The notes under the pieces were generated by a model that searched no databases, had not been told where the DNA came from, and worked only from the letters and a program-made list of their open reading frames with translations. Shown here one piece after another: positions 9,671 through 19,300 of a stretch of DNA of 64,000 nucleotides (the stretch's first letter is position 1; every line of letters begins with the position of its first letter). Source of the stretch: Echria macrotheca (taxonomy: Eukaryota; Ascomycota; Sordariomycetes; Sordariales; Schizotheciaceae); the NCBI GenBank assembly GCA_030411725.1, contig MU839829.1, forward strand, positions 372,001 through 436,000. Direction: 5' to 3'. Both the position numbers and the translations under genes were made by a program.

Positions 9671-12600
9671 ATGGCCTTCATCACTCAGGCAAACCGACCA
9701 CCGCAGGTCTCCGAAAAGCTCTGGGAATGGAACCATGAGGCGCCCCGTGCCGGTCCCGGGTGCGTGCTGGACCTCATCCAAGGCCGCGTGGCTCGACATC
9801 CGTCCTGGCCGGCGGTTGTGTCATGGGACGGCCACCTCAGTTACTCGGAGCTGGACGACGTCTCGTCGCGTCTCGCCGCTCGCCTTGCGTCTCACTACGG
9901 TGTGGGACGCGAGGTCATGGTACCGCTCTGCTTCGAAAAGTCCATGTGGACAGTTGTCGCCATGTTGGCCGTCCTCAAGGCCGGCGGCACCTTTGTCCTG
10001 CTCGACGCCTCACAACCTCTCGCCCGTCTGGAAGCTATTATTAGCCAGATCAACAATGACAATACGGTCGCTCTAGCGTCAGCCAGCTTGTTGTCGCTGT
10101 GCCAAAAGCTCCCAGTCCGAAACATCCTCGTCGTGGACGCTCTGGCTATCGCTGACCTGGATACGGCTGGCAGCCATCAAAAAGAACAACCCGCCACCAC
10201 GGTCCAACCCGGCGACGCAGCGTACGCCGTCTTCACATCGGGAACAACCGGTACACCCAAGGGCGTGATGATCGAGCACAGACAGTTAGTCACCAGCGCC
10301 GTGAACTGTGGCAACCACATGGGTTTCCGCGACCGGCCGCGTGTCCTCCAGTTCGCCTCATACGCCTTTGACGCCTGCATCCTCGAGACCATCACGACAC
10401 TTGTATACGGCGGAACAATCTGCGTCCCGTCTGAGTGGGAGCGCAAAAACGCCATTGTCCCCGTTATGCGTCGTCTCGAGGTGACAACCGCTTTCTTCAC
10501 ACCCTCTCTTTTGACGAATCTGGCCATCAAAACCGACGACATCCCAAGCCTAAACACGCTGATTGTCGGCGGCGAGAGCATCCCATCTTCCCTGGTTGAG
10601 TACTGGTCCCCGCGGCTGAGACTGATCCTCGCCTACGGCCCAACCGAGTGCTGCGTCATCTGCTTCACCACCGAGGCAAGCCAGCAGCACGCCATCGCCC
10701 CCGGCGAGCTCGGCCGGCCCTTTGGGGCCCGCGCCTGGATCGTCAAGGAGGACGACTACAACCAGCTAGCCGAGATCGGGGAGCCGGGCGAGTTACTCAT
10801 TGAAGGACCGATCCTCGCGCGCGGGTACCTCAACGATGCGCAAAAGACGGCGAAACAATTCATCTTGGGTCCGACCTGGACGGCGGACAGCCAGCAGCCG
10901 GGCGGCGGTCGCTTCTATCGCACCGGCGACCTAGCCCGCTACTTAGACGATGACGGCACCATCGGCTACGTCGGCAGGATAGACAACCAGGTCAAGATCC
11001 GTGGCCAACGACTTGAGCTCAGCGAGGTCGAGCAGCAGCTGTGCACTTGTCTCGCCGGGTTTGGATATGAGGAGGCGTGCGGGCATCTCGTGGTTGTCGA
11101 GGCTGTCAGCTTTCCTGCGTCTTCCAGCAAACAATTGGTTGCGTTTATATCCCTCAGCAGCGCCACGGATACTATGGGTTGTTTCGACTGGGGGAAGGCC
11201 ACGGACGATGGCGACGGCGTGAGATTAACCACGTCTCCTGCCAAACGAAAACGATTCAACAACCTGGTGTCCACAGTGATGTCGTTGATGGAGCAGGTCC
11301 TGCCGCGCTACGCAGTGCCCACGGTGTACCTCCCCCTTCATGATGTCCCCTTTGCCATCTCCGGCAAGGTCGACCGGAAGAGACTCCGTACCCTCGCGGC
11401 AGAGTTTTCAGTGAAGGAGCTCGCTGTTTTCGTCCGTCCCAGCCGCGGCCACAAGAAGAACGGTCCTGCTACGGCGGATGAGAACAATGCATTGACCTGT
11501 CTTCGGTCCCTGTGGGCACAAACCTTCCACGCCGCAGACCTAGACATCACGCCGGATGACGACTTTTTGTCCTTGGGCGGTGACTCCGTCTTGGCCATCA
11601 AACTCGCGTCCGCGGCCCGAACCACCGGGCTGGACCTGACAGTGGACACCATCTTCAAGCACCCCGTGCTCTCGGACATGGCCGCGGCATGCCACAAGCT
11701 GTCAGCCAACGGGAACTACTCTGAGGACATCGTTCCGCCGTTCTCGCTTTGTCGCGACGATGAGCCCGGAGATCTCGCCGATATCTTGGAGCAGGCAGCC
11801 AGCCAATGCGGAGTTTCCAAAGAACACATCGAGGATGTCTACCCGTGCTCGCTGATGCAATTGGGGCTCCTGGCGTCGTCCATCCAGGACCCGGACACAT
11901 ATGTTATGGATCTGACGTATAAGATCCCGCCCTGGGTCGATACTGGCCGGTTACGGGACGCCTGGGAAGCGGTGGCGCGGCGTACCGAGGTTTTGCGGAC
12001 CCGGTTTATAGAACACGCAGCGGGTATGCAGCAGGTTGTAGTCTGCAGGGAGTACAACCAAGGAAGGTGTCTGGACTGGGAGACCATCACTGTCACCGAC
12101 AGTGTTGTTGCTGATGGGCACGTCATCTCGTCAATACCTCCCATACAGAAACGGAGGAAGATGCGTAAAATGATGTGTCTCGGCCAGCCAATGTCATCCT
12201 TCACGCTTCTACACTACACCCACGAAGACCAGAATTCCGAGTCCTTTCTGGTGTGGAAAGTCCACCACGCTCTGGTGGACGGATGGTCGGCCGGGCTGAT
12301 CGCGACGTCTGTCGAGCAAGAATACATGTCCTCGTCCAGCGGGACCGGGAGTCCCGGTATCTGTTCAGCTCCTCCTTCCACGAGGTTTAACCGGTTCATT
12401 CGTCATGTTCGAGACATCGAACGTGACACTGCTGGTACGGCGCGGGAATTCTGGAAGCATCAGTTGACCGACGCACCCGTCACGATATTCCCCTCTGCTC
12501 TGGAGGCACCAAGTCGTGATGCTCATACGAGCATACGAAATACCGTTGTGCTGGAGCGAAAAATGCCGTCTTTCAGGCGAGAAGCTGTGACGGCCGGCAC

Positions 12601-15600
12601 CATGGTCCAAGCCGCCTGGGTTCTGCTGGCCGGCATATACTCGAACGCATCCGACGTCGTGGTCGGGATGACGGTGAACGGCCGTACGGAGCCGCTTCCG
12701 CAGATTGATGTTATTGCTGGACCTACCATCGCCACTGTTCCTTTCCGCGTCAAGTTCGAGCCTGAACAGGAATTGTCCGCCTTCCTCGGCTCCGTGCGAG
12801 AGCAGTACCTCGCCATCCTCCCCTTTCAACAGTACGGGTTCCAGAATATCCAACGCGTCATCGGCGACGCGGCGGCCGCCTGTACCTTCCGGAGTCTCCT
12901 GGTCATCCAGTCGGCCAACGAGGACGAATCTTTGAGGGAGGTGCTCAGGGAGCGCACCCACAAGCTACCGTCGGTCGACTCGACACTCATCATGGAGTGT
13001 GATGTGAGCGGTGACGAATCGATGGTTTTACGGGCTACATTCGACGACAAGGACTTTAGCCATGGCCAGGTCCGACGAATCTTCCTGCAGCTCGAGGATC
13101 TACTGGAGAGAATCCAGTCCAGCGACTCGACGACCAGAGTGTCGGATCTCCAGAAGATCGGCGACGCCGACATGCGCCAGATAGCGAAGTGGAATCCCGA
13201 TGCCGCCGAGGCTCTGAAGACCTATGAATCATGCGTTCACGACCTTATTCACGACCGAGCCCGGCAGACATCGGGCAGAACTGACGCTGCTATCTGCGCT
13301 TGGGATGGCGAGCTGACATATGCGGCACTCGATGAACATGCCACCCGGCTAGCGCACCACCTCCAGAAGTCCTACAATGTCGGGCCGGAGTCGCTCGTAG
13401 CCATCGCCTTTGAGAAGTCCATGTGGGTCGTAGTGGCCATGCTCGCCGTGCTCAAGGCGGGCGGTGGCTGCGTGCCCATGGACCCTACATCCCCAAGCGG
13501 CCGGTTAGAGACTCTTCTAGGCGGCATCGGCGCAAACAGCGCCAATCTCATCCTCACCTCCTCAACCCACGCCGGCCACCTCTGCGGGCTCAAGACGTCA
13601 GCGGCGGCACGCGTCCTCGTCATCAACCAGTCCCTGATAGACACCCTCGACGAGGAGCACACCGAAATACCACCAGCGATATTATCGCCCTCAGCAACCC
13701 CATCCACAACCGCATTCGTTGTATTCACATCCGGCACCACCGGCCAGCCAAAGGGCATCGTCCTAGAACACCGCGCCTTCGTCTCCAGCGCCATCGCCCA
13801 CGGCTCCTTCATCAAACTCAACCGGTACGCCCGGGTGCTGCAGTTCGCCGCGCACACATTCGACGTCAGCATCGGCGACATGTTCGCCACCTTGATCCAC
13901 GGCGGCTGCGTGTGCATCCCGTCCGACCACGACCGGCTGAACAACCTGGGCGGGGCCATCACGTCCCTCCGGGCCACGCACGCCAGTCTGACTCCGACCG
14001 TGTCGACCAGCAGTCTCAGTCTCCTGCCGGAGGACGTGCCAACCCTACAAGTGCTGGTCTCGGCCGGCGAGGCTATGACGCGCGAGGTTATTGACAAGTG
14101 GGCTGGTCACGTCGAGCTTGTTAATATGTACGGACCGGCTGAGTGTTCTGTTTACTGCATCGGCAAGGGGATAATCAAGAAAGGGGAGAGGCATTTTAGG
14201 GATATCGGCCGCGGCGTGGGGGCCGTTACTTGGATTGTTGACCCGCGGGATCCTGACCGGTTGGTGCCCATCGGGGCAGTGGGGGAGATCCTCATCGAGG
14301 GTCCCGTGCTGGCGCGCGGGTATCTTGGGAATGAGGCGCAGACGGGGGCGAGCTTTATTACCGATCCTGCTTGGTTGAGGTCGATCACGACTGGACCAGG
14401 TGCTGCTGCTGGGAGACGGTTCTATTTGACCGGCGACCTTGCGGCTTATAATTCGGACGGATGTCTTGTCGGGATGGGCCGTAAGGACGATGACGGCGCT
14501 GGGCAGGTCAAACTCCACGGGCAGCGTCTCGAGATCGGCGAGGTGGAATATCAGATGCGACAAGGCTTGATGGCCTATGATGGGGCGCGGGGCGAGGCGG
14601 CTGCTACTATGGCGACACCTTCAGGGGGACAGAAGACGCTGGTGGGCTTTATCGTCACCCCAGATCAAGCAGAGCTGGCACCCGACAGTGGTCTGATGGC
14701 CACTGGGCACGAAGCGTTGCGTCACTTTACAAAGCTGAGGGCTTGCGTTGAGAAGACACTAGCGTCCAACCTCCCCCGGTTCATGATTCCCGCCCTGTAC
14801 ATCCCCCTGATGAAACTTCCGCTCTCGGCATCGGGTAAGATAGATCGGAAGAGATTGCAAGCTCTAGTTGCGAACCACACTGCTGCTGAACTCTCCAAGT
14901 TCGGTGGACCGCAGCAGCAACCAGCAACAAAACAGTCGGAGCTGAAGGGAGACCGTAAGCGGCCACTCAACCAGACCGAACGGATTATCGGAGATCTCTG
15001 GAAGGTCTTGTTGCAGACCGACGACAGCGGCGACACCAACGCCAATGATATAGACATCGACACAAACTTTTTCCACCTCGGCGGCAACAGCGTGACAGCC
15101 ATGCGTCTCGTGGCCCTCGCGCGCAGGCAGCACGGTCTGACACTTTCGGTCTCCGACACCTTCAAGCACCCCATCCTGAGCGACCTAGCATGCAAGGTGC
15201 AGGAGACCATCATGAACCAAGCTCCAATCACACCGGAACAAGACAACGACATCGCCCCGTTCTCCCTACTACACCAAGACGACGACCCATCGGAACTCAG
15301 CCGCATGGCAGCCCGCCAATGCCAGATCCAAGAAACACAGATAGAGGATATCTACCCCTGCACCCCCATGGCAGGCTGGTACGCCCTAGGCGCGCTCGAG
15401 GACCGCCTCCCAGGCCAGGCGCGCGACTACCAGTGGCACGGCGCATACAGACTCCCGCCGTCGATCGACGTGGCCCGATTCCAAGCCGTCTGGGACGCAG
15501 CCGTGCGTCGCCACCCGGTCCTGCGCAGCCGCTGCATCCAGACGCCGCACGGGCTGTACCAAGTCGTGGTGGACGAGCCGGCGTGGTGGACGCCAACAAA

Positions 15601-16645
15601 CTCCTGGGACTCGGTCGAAGCCTTCCTCGAGCACGAGCGGTTCGACAACATGGAGCTAGGCTCGCGCCAGCTCCGGCTGGCGATCCTCGAGATCTCCGAA
15701 ACAGAAAAATATTTCGTCATCGCCGCGCTGCACAGCATCTACGACGGCTGGAGCCTGAATCTTTTGTTCCACGAGATCGAGACGGCGTATTTCTCCTCTT
15801 CTCCAACCCCGCCGCCACCGTCCTACCGCCGCTACGTAAAATACATAACCCGCGATCTCGACCGCGCCGCCATAGCCGCCCACTGGACTGCATACCTCGC
15901 CGGCGCGACAACCCCCGGATTCCTCTCCGAGTACCCCCAGAAGCGATGCATGCACACGCTCGAGCCCCCCTCCTCGTCCTACCGCGTCGAGACGACCATC
16001 CCCTTCTCCCCCTCCCATATCGCCAGGACAAGTTCCATCGCCACGCTCCCGCGCATGGCCGAGATGGCCGTAGCCCTCGCCCTCGCCCGCGACACAGGCA
16101 CCGACGAGATAGTCATCTCCGCCCTCCGAACATGTCGCGACGGCGCGCCGGCAGAGCTCTGTGTGGGAGACATCGTCGGGCCAACGCTCACACTCGTCCC
16201 GCTTCGTGTGCGCATCGACAGGACCCAGACGGTGCGCGACCTGTTGGCGACATACCAGGCCGGCCAGCTTGAGGACGCAAGGTTCCACCATGGCTTGCGC
16301 ACGCATGAGTTGCGGGAGATACTAACCGGGCAGGACGAGTTGTTGAGGCGAGCGGGGCATGCGACGGTTAATGTGAGTACGCTGTCGCAGGGGAGATTGG
16401 GCGCGAAGAGGCTGGGGCTGAGGTTGGAGAGGACGCTGGGGACGTGGGAGGAGCCGTGGGGGTTTTATGTCGAGCTGGATTTGGGGGCGGGGAGTGCGTA
16501 TTTGTGTTTGAGCTCGTATGAGCGGTTTTTGTCTGTTGAGAGGGGGGAGAGGCAGCATGCGGCTGTGAGGGCAATTTTGGGGCGGATGATGGAGGTCGTG
16601 TGGGCCGAGCCGGAGTTTACTGTGGGGGAGCTTTTGGAAGTGTAG
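9671..16645 (+). CDS. dimodular NRPS, A-T-C-A-T-C, 2,324 aa, intronless
   Basis: The frame is open from 9626, but that codon is TTG; the first ATG is at 9671 in good context (CAAATGG). Module 1: A domain at about 20-570 (FTSGTTGTPKG, AYGPTE, YRTGDLARY, SGKVDRKRL), carrier at about 610-680 (LGGDS), C domain at about 690-1130 with HHALVDGWS. Module 2: A domain at about 1190-1730 (FTSGTTGQPKG, MYGPAE, SGKIDRKRL), carrier LGGNS at about 1802, terminal C domain at about 1890-2324 with LHSIYDGWS (catalytic His present, first His replaced by Leu). No thioesterase, reductase, epimerase or third carrier. This order matches fungal diketopiperazine synthetases such as the brevianamide F type, where the last C domain cyclises. 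Pocket residues read by hand against PheA: A1 DALFIGAVIK (hydrophobic), A2 DVGSVAMVYK; the amino acids are not assigned. Cytosolic; the paired MFS probably exports the product. Confidence 0.93.
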   Translation: MAFITQANRPPQVSEKLWEWNHEAPRAGPGCVLDLIQGRVARHPSWPAVVSWDGHLSYSELDDVSSRLAARLASHYGVGREVMVPLCFEKSMWTVVAMLAVLKAGGTFVLLDASQPLARLEAIISQINNDNTVALASASLLSLCQKLPVRNILVVDALAIADLDTAGSHQKEQPATTVQPGDAAYAVFTSGTTGTPKGVMIEHRQLVTSAVNCGNHMGFRDRPRVLQFASYAFDACILETITTLVYGGTICVPSEWERKNAIVPVMRRLEVTTAFFTPSLLTNLAIKTDDIPSLNTLIVGGESIPSSLVEYWSPRLRLILAYGPTECCVICFTTEASQQHAIAPGELGRPFGARAWIVKEDDYNQLAEIGEPGELLIEGPILARGYLNDAQKTAKQFILGPTWTADSQQPGGGRFYRTGDLARYLDDDGTIGYVGRIDNQVKIRGQRLELSEVEQQLCTCLAGFGYEEACGHLVVVEAVSFPASSSKQLVAFISLSSATDTMGCFDWGKATDDGDGVRLTTSPAKRKRFNNLVSTVMSLMEQVLPRYAVPTVYLPLHDVPFAISGKVDRKRLRTLAAEFSVKELAVFVRPSRGHKKNGPATADENNALTCLRSLWAQTFHAADLDITPDDDFLSLGGDSVLAIKLASAARTTGLDLTVDTIFKHPVLSDMAAACHKLSANGNYSEDIVPPFSLCRDDEPGDLADILEQAASQCGVSKEHIEDVYPCSLMQLGLLASSIQDPDTYVMDLTYKIPPWVDTGRLRDAWEAVARRTEVLRTRFIEHAAGMQQVVVCREYNQGRCLDWETITVTDSVVADGHVISSIPPIQKRRKMRKMMCLGQPMSSFTLLHYTHEDQNSESFLVWKVHHALVDGWSAGLIATSVEQEYMSSSSGTGSPGICSAPPSTRFNRFIRHVRDIERDTAGTAREFWKHQLTDAPVTIFPSALEAPSRDAHTSIRNTVVLERKMPSFRREAVTAGTMVQAAWVLLAGIYSNASDVVVGMTVNGRTEPLPQIDVIAGPTIATVPFRVKFEPEQELSAFLGSVREQYLAILPFQQYGFQNIQRVIGDAAAACTFRSLLVIQSANEDESLREVLRERTHKLPSVDSTLIMECDVSGDESMVLRATFDDKDFSHGQVRRIFLQLEDLLERIQSSDSTTRVSDLQKIGDADMRQIAKWNPDAAEALKTYESCVHDLIHDRARQTSGRTDAAICAWDGELTYAALDEHATRLAHHLQKSYNVGPESLVAIAFEKSMWVVVAMLAVLKAGGGCVPMDPTSPSGRLETLLGGIGANSANLILTSSTHAGHLCGLKTSAAARVLVINQSLIDTLDEEHTEIPPAILSPSATPSTTAFVVFTSGTTGQPKGIVLEHRAFVSSAIAHGSFIKLNRYARVLQFAAHTFDVSIGDMFATLIHGGCVCIPSDHDRLNNLGGAITSLRATHASLTPTVSTSSLSLLPEDVPTLQVLVSAGEAMTREVIDKWAGHVELVNMYGPAECSVYCIGKGIIKKGERHFRDIGRGVGAVTWIVDPRDPDRLVPIGAVGEILIEGPVLARGYLGNEAQTGASFITDPAWLRSITTGPGAAAGRRFYLTGDLAAYNSDGCLVGMGRKDDDGAGQVKLHGQRLEIGEVEYQMRQGLMAYDGARGEAAATMATPSGGQKTLVGFIVTPDQAELAPDSGLMATGHEALRHFTKLRACVEKTLASNLPRFMIPALYIPLMKLPLSASGKIDRKRLQALVANHTAAELSKFGGPQQQPATKQSELKGDRKRPLNQTERIIGDLWKVLLQTDDSGDTNANDIDIDTNFFHLGGNSVTAMRLVALARRQHGLTLSVSDTFKHPILSDLACKVQETIMNQAPITPEQDNDIAPFSLLHQDDDPSELSRMAARQCQIQETQIEDIYPCTPMAGWYALGALEDRLPGQARDYQWHGAYRLPPSIDVARFQAVWDAAVRRHPVLRSRCIQTPHGLYQVVVDEPAWWTPTNSWDSVEAFLEHERFDNMELGSRQLRLAILEISETEKYFVIAALHSIYDGWSLNLLFHEIETAYFSSSPTPPPPSYRRYVKYITRDLDRAAIAAHWTAYLAGATTPGFLSEYPQKRCMHTLEPPSSSYRVETTIPFSPSHIARTSSIATLPRMAEMAVALALARDTGTDEIVISALRTCRDGAPAELCVGDIVGPTLTLVPLRVRIDRTQTVRDLLATYQAGQLEDARFHHGLRTHELREILTGQDELLRRAGHATVNVSTLSQGRLGAKRLGLRLERTLGTWEEPWGFYVELDLGAGSAYLCLSSYERFLSVERGERQHAAVRAILGRMMEVVWAEPEFTVGELLEV

Positions 16646-17247
16646 GATAAAAGGAACTGAGGATGGAAGAAAAGGGGCGAGAGTGACTATTGTGGACAAT
16701 GAATGGCTGTGTGTCTGTTGGGTAAGACTGTTTTTTCGGGGGTTTATTTCTTCAGGCCACATCAACCTGTGAAAAAGCCCTGGGTCTCACCGTGGAGAAA
16801 ACGTTGTCCATGGAGAAGGGGTAACTGTTTAAGATGGGAAGAAACATAGGCATCATGTCTCCGGCGGCATTTCGGAATAGCACACGGGGACACAGCTCTC
16901 CTAGCGTTGCCTGTCTCCTATATTTCATACGTTAAATTGCGCATTAATTTCCCCGTATGGATTAAACAAGATTCTGAACCTGTTGTGGCTGTGCCCTACA
17001 GCCCAGACCTCCGCTTTTCAACCGGACAGCTAAAGGTTCAGCAATATAGAACATAAGACCGGAGGAACTCCGCCCAAATAAATCGGTTGAATCAAATTGT
17101 CCCCGGAAACTTAAAAACCTGCCGAGTAGTCCGCTCAAATACCTCTCTGAGCACCTCAGCCACACACACACATAGTCGACTTCCACCCCCCCTTTCCCCC
17201 CTCCCAAGCCCAGAAACCACCCATCAACCTCCAGCAATTAACTCACC
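16646..17247. other. intergenic, no gene seen
   Basis: This 0.6-kb spacer between the NRPS stop and the small cysteine-rich gene holds only short ORFs. No carrier-domain or thioesterase fragment follows the NRPS stop on the plus strand. The last 90 nt before 17248 are CA-rich and pyrimidine-rich, as in many fungal promoters. Confidence 0.55.
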
Positions 17248-17710
17248 ATGGATCTCCCCCTTCTAGCCCTCGTCACCATCTCCACCCTAGCAATGGCCAG
17301 CATGAACAGCACCTGCTCTGGCCCCGAAGCCACCGAGGAGTGGGCCAAGCACGGCATCTGCATGGACAAGGACGACTGCTATACCCGAGGTGGTGCATAC
17401 AAGGATGGCGCGTGTCCGGGGGATGATGGTAGTGGTACAAACATCCGATGCTGCGTGATTGGGTTCTATCGGAATACGAATCCGTGCGGAAAGCATTCTT
17501 ATTGTACTTGGACGAGTAATGAGTGTGGGAAGAAGTTTATTAATGGTGTGTGTGTGTTTTCTGTTCAATGTTCCTTTCCTTCTTCTGTCCTTCTTCCTCC
17601 CTTTTCCCAATCCTGCCGCTTTCTTGTGAGTCTGGGCAAGGCTGATTGAAGTTTTGAACTACCTAGGTTCTTGTCCTGGTATAGGCAACTTCGAGTGCTG
17701 CCACCTGTGA
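17248..17710 (+). CDS. small secreted cysteine-rich protein with duplicated 6-Cys motif, 113 aa, two exons
   Basis: The ATG at 17248 sits in a strong context (CACCATGG). Exon 1 is 17248-17545. The intron starts in a GTGTGTGTG run (17546) and ends at CCTAG (17666). Exon 2 is 17667-17710, ending TGC TGC CAC CTG TGA. Without splicing the frame runs on as an improbable tail that loses the last three cysteines. A signal peptide covers about residues 1-19. The mature peptide has 12 Cys in two copies of C..C..C..C-P-G..CC (spacing 14-5-11-11 and 5-6-8-7). The two CPG..CC endings (ACPGDDG..RCC and SCPGIGN..ECC) show an internal duplication. Function unknown; size and cysteine content fit an effector or antimicrobial-type protein, which is inference only. 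Confidence 0.8.
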
Positions 17711-18103
17711 GGTTGAGAAAAAGGGGGCAGAATAGATAGCGGCGCCTTCGTGCCCATGAAGTTTATGGCCTGATATGTCGTCTTCGAAGCGAAGACGTAT
17801 ATGTATCGCTCTCCATGGAGGGCGTTTAGCTTCATACCTCGTAGTGCGAACCTGCACGGAATTAGTAACCGGCCGCTCAAGATGCGATGTCGAAGAGACA
17901 CACCAATTTGCTTGACCAAGATAAATTTGCGGCGTCTTTACCCTCAGCGTCGAACACCGCAGGTTGGCGTCGAGGCGGTTACGCGAAGTACCTACATGTA
18001 GGTAACAGATAGATGCCGAGAATGGCAGCCTCCGGGAACCATCCGAGAGAAATCGACAGAGCCGCGGAGAATTATAACAGACACTAGACCATAGATACTG
18101 GAC
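17711..18103. other. convergent intergenic spacer, no gene seen
   Basis: This 0.39-kb spacer separates the 3' ends of the cysteine-rich gene (plus) and the SAT4 gene (minus). It should hold both terminators. Nothing else is recognised. Confidence 0.5.
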
Positions 18104-19300
18104 CTATACCATGGAGCTCCTCTCACTAAACAATGGCGGTGGACTGGTTGCACCCGAATTTTCCGAGTACGGAGACAGCTGCGAGGCCCCAAAGCTCACC
18201 CGTTCCCGCAGGTGGCGCATATCGCTAGGACTGAGCTCGGCATGGTCCACGTCGGCCTTTCTTTGGTGGATAAGGGCTCGCAGAACCGGAATGGAGGCCG
18301 CCATGATGGTGATGGCGCCTTCTGCCCCTCCCCAGATTGTTACCGCGACGGTGTCAACTGCCCATTATCAGCACACACACCTCCCATGTTCGAGCATCAG
18401 AAACGTACCGGGATCACCGGTGAGCTGGGGCAACTTGACCATCTTGACAAACGATGCAGCCCCGGCTCTGCAAACGATCAGTAAATACTGTTTCAAGATG
18501 GCGATGAACTCACACGACCCCCATACTCATAGCAACCGCAACGCCAATCTTCTCCTTCCACGTCATGGTCAACTTCCACAGCAAAATCCAGGGACACAGC
18601 GCAAGCACGATATCCATCGACCCCGAGTACCCTAGGTATCCCCTTGTCAGCGCACCCCTCTCCTCCTCTTGGCCAAACCCATCTTAGGTAACTCACCAGC
18701 AGACCACTGATAAAGCGTAACAATCCTGTCCGGCGGAATACACCACCCCTCAACACTCTCATCCCACACCCTCGCAAAAGGCCGACACTTGATCCACATA
18801 AACAACATCGCGACGCCCAAAATCCCATTCACACTCGCAATCACCACCCAAATTCCCCACCTCATCCATCCCCACCCTTCCGAAAGTCTCAACAACGTCA
18901 GCGCAAAAGAGGTCTTACTCCACGCCGCCGCCAGCACGGAAAAGAACCCCGCAAACACCGCCACGAAGGGCATTCTAGGCAAGTTCTGAGGATGCATATC
19001 GTAGCCGTGCTTGCCGTAGTCGAGCGCGACGCAGACGGACGTGGTCGACGCGCTGACGCACAGCGAGAGCCATGCGGCGATGAGGACGTGGTCGTCCCAC
19101 CAGAGGCGCCGGTCGCGGAGGGATTTGGAGTAGAGGCGGAGAGCGAGGAAGATGAGCGATAAAAGGGTGAGGGTCCAGAAGATGGCGTTGAGGAGGGGGC
19201 CTAGGTCGTCGTGGGGGAGGGGGTCGGTTGTGGTTTGTTGTTGTTGTTGTTGGCGAGGGATGTTGGCGAGGGATGGGGGGGATATAGGAGGGGAGCTCAT
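18104..19300 (-). CDS. SAT4/rhodopsin-type fungal integral membrane protein, 344 aa, four exons
   Basis: Exons: 19300-18697, 18631-18514, 18467-18409, 18357-18104; all phases close. The N-terminus has a poly-Gln run (six Q, from a CAA repeat). Hallmarks in order: RLYSKSLRDRRLWWDDHVLI (usual R-x-Y-x-K ... WWDD motif), LDYGKHGYDMH, FFSVLAAAWSKTSFALTLLR, IKCRPFARVWD..GWCIPP, then after splicing YSGSMDIVLALCPWILLWKL, KLPQLTGDP, DTVAVTIWGGAEGAITIMAA and a polar C-terminal tail. About seven TM segments. The family (DUF3328-unrelated, Pfam Fungal_rhodopsin) includes Pth11-like receptors and many orphans; no CFEM domain is present here. Role unknown, plasma-membrane sensor suspected. It is convergent with the cysteine-rich gene. 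Confidence 0.9.

Noticed and set aside
15190..16272. 360-codon ORF on the plus strand in another frame of the NRPS
   Set aside because: Arg/Pro-rich shadow of the GC-biased terminal C domain; the NRPS frame carries all motifs.
16646..17247. Possible third carrier domain of the NRPS in a separate exon
   Set aside because: No LGGxS or other carrier motif in any plus frame after the stop.
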